A stretch of DNA of 64,000 bases from Asterias amurensis. Its lineage: Eukaryota; Echinodermata; Asteroidea; Forcipulatida; Asteriidae. The first letter of the stretch is position 1; every line of letters begins with the position of its first letter. Below the pieces are notes generated by a model. It did no database searches and had not been told where the DNA came from. It saw only the letters and a list, made by a program, of their open reading frames with translations. The translations under genes were made by a program, and so were the position numbers. Positions 63,566 through 64,000 of this stretch are shown here, one piece after another. The DNA is taken from the NCBI RefSeq assembly GCF_032118995.1, contig NC_092665.1:2826001-2890000 (forward strand), written 5' to 3'.

Positions 63566-63813
63566 GGGCCCAATTTCATAAAGTCTGTAAGCACAAAATT
63601 TTGCTTTGCGTGAAATTTCTTCCTCGAATAAAAAACAAGATTACCAACCGAATTTTAATTTGTTTTGCATAAATTGCTTGTTACTGGCATTCAGCTGTTG
63701 TTTGCTGAACTTGAAAATCACGTGAAATTTGGTTGGAAATCCTGTTTTTATTAAGGAAGAAATTTCATGCTAAGCAACTTTTTGTGCTTACAGGCTTTAT
63801 GAAATTGGGCCTT
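63566..63813. repeat. Foldback of the 'AATTGGGCCC' family, best copy
   Basis: Ends GGGCCCAATTTCATAAAG and CTTTATGAAATTGGGCC, with inner TGCTTACAG pairs. It starts 14 bp after the receptor stop and so contains that gene's putative poly(A) signal. Confidence 0.85.
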
Positions 63814-63898
63814 AGTCGTAGAGAATGTAACCCGCTATAGGCTAATGGATGGAAATGAAATTTGCATCGGGGATAAATAATATTAGTTTTTGGTCTTA

Positions 63899-64000
63899 CC
63901 CAATATATACACCGATGTGTTATTAGCACACTGTACACTCAGTACTTGTGAAAACAAAGTCACAGGCATCACTCGTGTGGATTTCGAACTCACGATTTTT
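63899..64000. repeat. Half of the ACCGATGTGT foldback family, cut by window end
   Basis: TACACCGATGTGTTATTAGC, CTCAGTACTTGTGAA and TCACAGGCAT match 18010-18080. It continues past the window. Confidence 0.65.

Overview
The window is animal nuclear DNA, AT-rich and crowded with short non-autonomous DNA transposons and foldback elements. An animal-type polyketide synthase tail, expanded cytosolic sulfotransferases, a secreted RNase T2 and immunoglobulin-superfamily receptors together suggest a marine invertebrate deuterostome. An echinoderm, perhaps a sea star, is my best guess; this is inference from gene content. I see no rRNA, CRISPR array, retroviral or reverse-transcriptase-bearing element.

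Layout. (1) 1-1620, + strand: last two exons of a type I polyketide synthase (ketoreductase, then acyl carrier protein, no thioesterase). (2) About 6.4-30 kb, - strand: a cytosolic sulfotransferase (SULT) cluster. It holds one complete six-exon gene (12020-16637, 293 aa), a second gene with exons 1-5 and no terminal exon (18423-22854), two further intact first exons (24112 and 27650), one intact extra terminal exon (9810-9931), one in-frame but shortened terminal exon (6385-6491), and two decayed penultimate exons. Introns and flanks are duplicated too, with transposons shared between some copies and private to others. (3) 32148-43089, - strand: a complete eight-exon RNase T2 gene (271 aa) whose long introns are full of repeats. 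(4) 47672-63552, + strand: three large intronless reading frames in a row. These are an unrecognised 1199-aa protein with a solenoid-like middle and a propeller-like C-terminal half, then two paralogous single-pass Ig receptors (824 and 647 aa) whose tails carry repeated Tyr-Ala-x-Pro motifs and a shared C-terminal YAVLE.

Between genes almost everything recognisable is repetitive. The dominant family starts with TTAAAGGCAGTGGACAC or TTAAAGACACTGGACAC, is about 370-390 bp long and is flanked by TTAA; about twenty copies or fragments are present. Other TTAA-flanked foldback families, tRNA-Leu-like SINEs, an 8-bp-TSD hAT-like insertion, a 9-bp-TSD Mutator-like insertion, and a (CCGACTGACCAAC)n minisatellite in SULT intron 5 also occur.

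The genes do not form one pathway. The SULT cluster fits xenobiotic, steroid or small-molecule conjugation. RNase T2 is secretory or lysosomal. The two receptors look like a cell-surface signalling pair that would recruit SH2 adaptors through phosphotyrosine. Exon coordinates come from reading frame, splice consensus and paralog comparison done by eye; no search or alignment program was run.
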